Positions 5,761 to 5,860 of a DNA stretch of 5,860 bases are shown piece by piece. The number at the start of each line of letters is the position of its first letter. Position 1 is the stretch's first letter. This stretch comes from Ruaniaceae bacterium (GTDB taxonomy: Bacteria > Actinomycetota > Actinomycetes > Actinomycetales > Actinomycetaceae): NCBI GenBank assembly GCA_030450655.1, contig JAKDIE010000097.1, positions 1-5,860 of the forward strand, read 5' to 3'. Both the position numbers and the translations under genes were made by a program. Below the pieces are notes generated by a model that ran no database searches, had not been told where the DNA came from, and saw only the letters and a list, made by a program, of their open reading frames with translations.

Positions 5761-5860
5761 GGGATAAACGATACGTCAATATTGCGAAAAGAGGGAAGGC
5801 CAAAGGTCCCCCTGCCCCCGCACGCGTCCGCATGGGGGGACACGGATCTGCGAACTCGAT
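5761..5860 (-). other. Leader / upstream region of the feo operon
   Basis: These 100 bases hold no gene I can support. Positions 5762-5792 are markedly richer in A and T than the rest of the window, as expected of a promoter. They contain the palindrome CAATATTG at 5777-5784, a possible core for a regulator site. No DtxR/IdeR-type iron box (TTAGG...CCTAA) or Fur box is recognisable. Further out, GTCCCCC (5806-5812) can pair with GGGGGAC (5835-5841) across a 22-base loop. On the minus strand only a weak CTTTGG follows that stem, so it is at best a poor terminator for a gene lying beyond the window. Confidence 0.45.
5768..5773 (-). promoter_or_regulatory. Probable -10 element of a leaderless feo operon promoter
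   Basis: On the minus strand TATCGT (matching the TAnnnT core of a -10 box) is followed by seven bases and then the GTG of feoA. This spacing would place the transcription start on the first base of the start codon, as in leaderless genes, which are common in actinobacteria. The lack of a ribosome binding site supports this. No good -35 hexamer lies 16-18 bases further upstream. Confidence 0.5.

Noticed and set aside
5806..5841. Hairpin as an intrinsic terminator for an upstream gene
   Set aside because: The stem is seven base pairs with a 22-base loop and no T run on either strand; too weak to call.
5832..5860. Start of a divergent plus-strand gene (ATG at 5832)
   Set aside because: Only nine codons are visible and the purine-rich GAGGGAAGG lies over 30 bases upstream, too far for a ribosome binding site.
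1..5860. CRISPR array, tRNA or rRNA, insertion sequence
   Set aside because: No regularly spaced repeats, no cloverleaf or ribosomal RNA signature, no transposase frame and no long terminal inverted repeats were seen.

Overview
The window is GC-rich, uses GTG starts freely, and packs its genes tightly on the minus strand. Together with the protein types, this suggests a high-GC actinobacterium, perhaps Actinomycetaceae-like; the genus cannot be fixed from this sequence. All five supported genes are read from high to low coordinates on the minus strand. The long plus-strand open frames are mirror shadows of them.

In transcription order: about 100 bases of promoter-like leader (5761-5860), then a three-gene ferrous iron uptake operon, feoA (5760-5542), feoB (5545-3578) and a feoC-like gene (3581-3381). 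The two junctions are identical GTGA overlaps, in which the stop of one gene contains part of the start of the next, so the three proteins are probably translationally coupled. FeoB is the membrane permease with a cytoplasmic G domain, FeoA a small SH3-like partner, and the FeoC-like protein a short wing-helix-type protein ending in four cysteines that could bind an Fe-S cluster.

A 79-base gap without a recognisable terminator follows. It contains an operator-like imperfect dyad, then a 940-residue fusion flavoenzyme (3301-479): an FAD-linked 2-hydroxyacid dehydrogenase joined to a two-cluster ferredoxin module and cysteine-rich CCG domains, of the YdiJ / D-2-hydroxyglutarate dehydrogenase-like type. 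As an Fe-S enzyme downstream of an iron importer it may share iron-dependent expression, but that is inference.

A 61-base gap carrying two perfect GC-rich palindromes separates it from the last gene (417 to beyond base 1). That gene is cut by the window edge and is probably the nuclease-fold-like N-terminus of a RAMA-domain (modified-DNA reader) protein.

The most unusual point is FeoB: the two G-protein motifs that normally read the guanine base (G4 and G5) are both non-canonical. I see no mobile element, tRNA, rRNA or CRISPR array, and nothing that amounts to a wholly new system.
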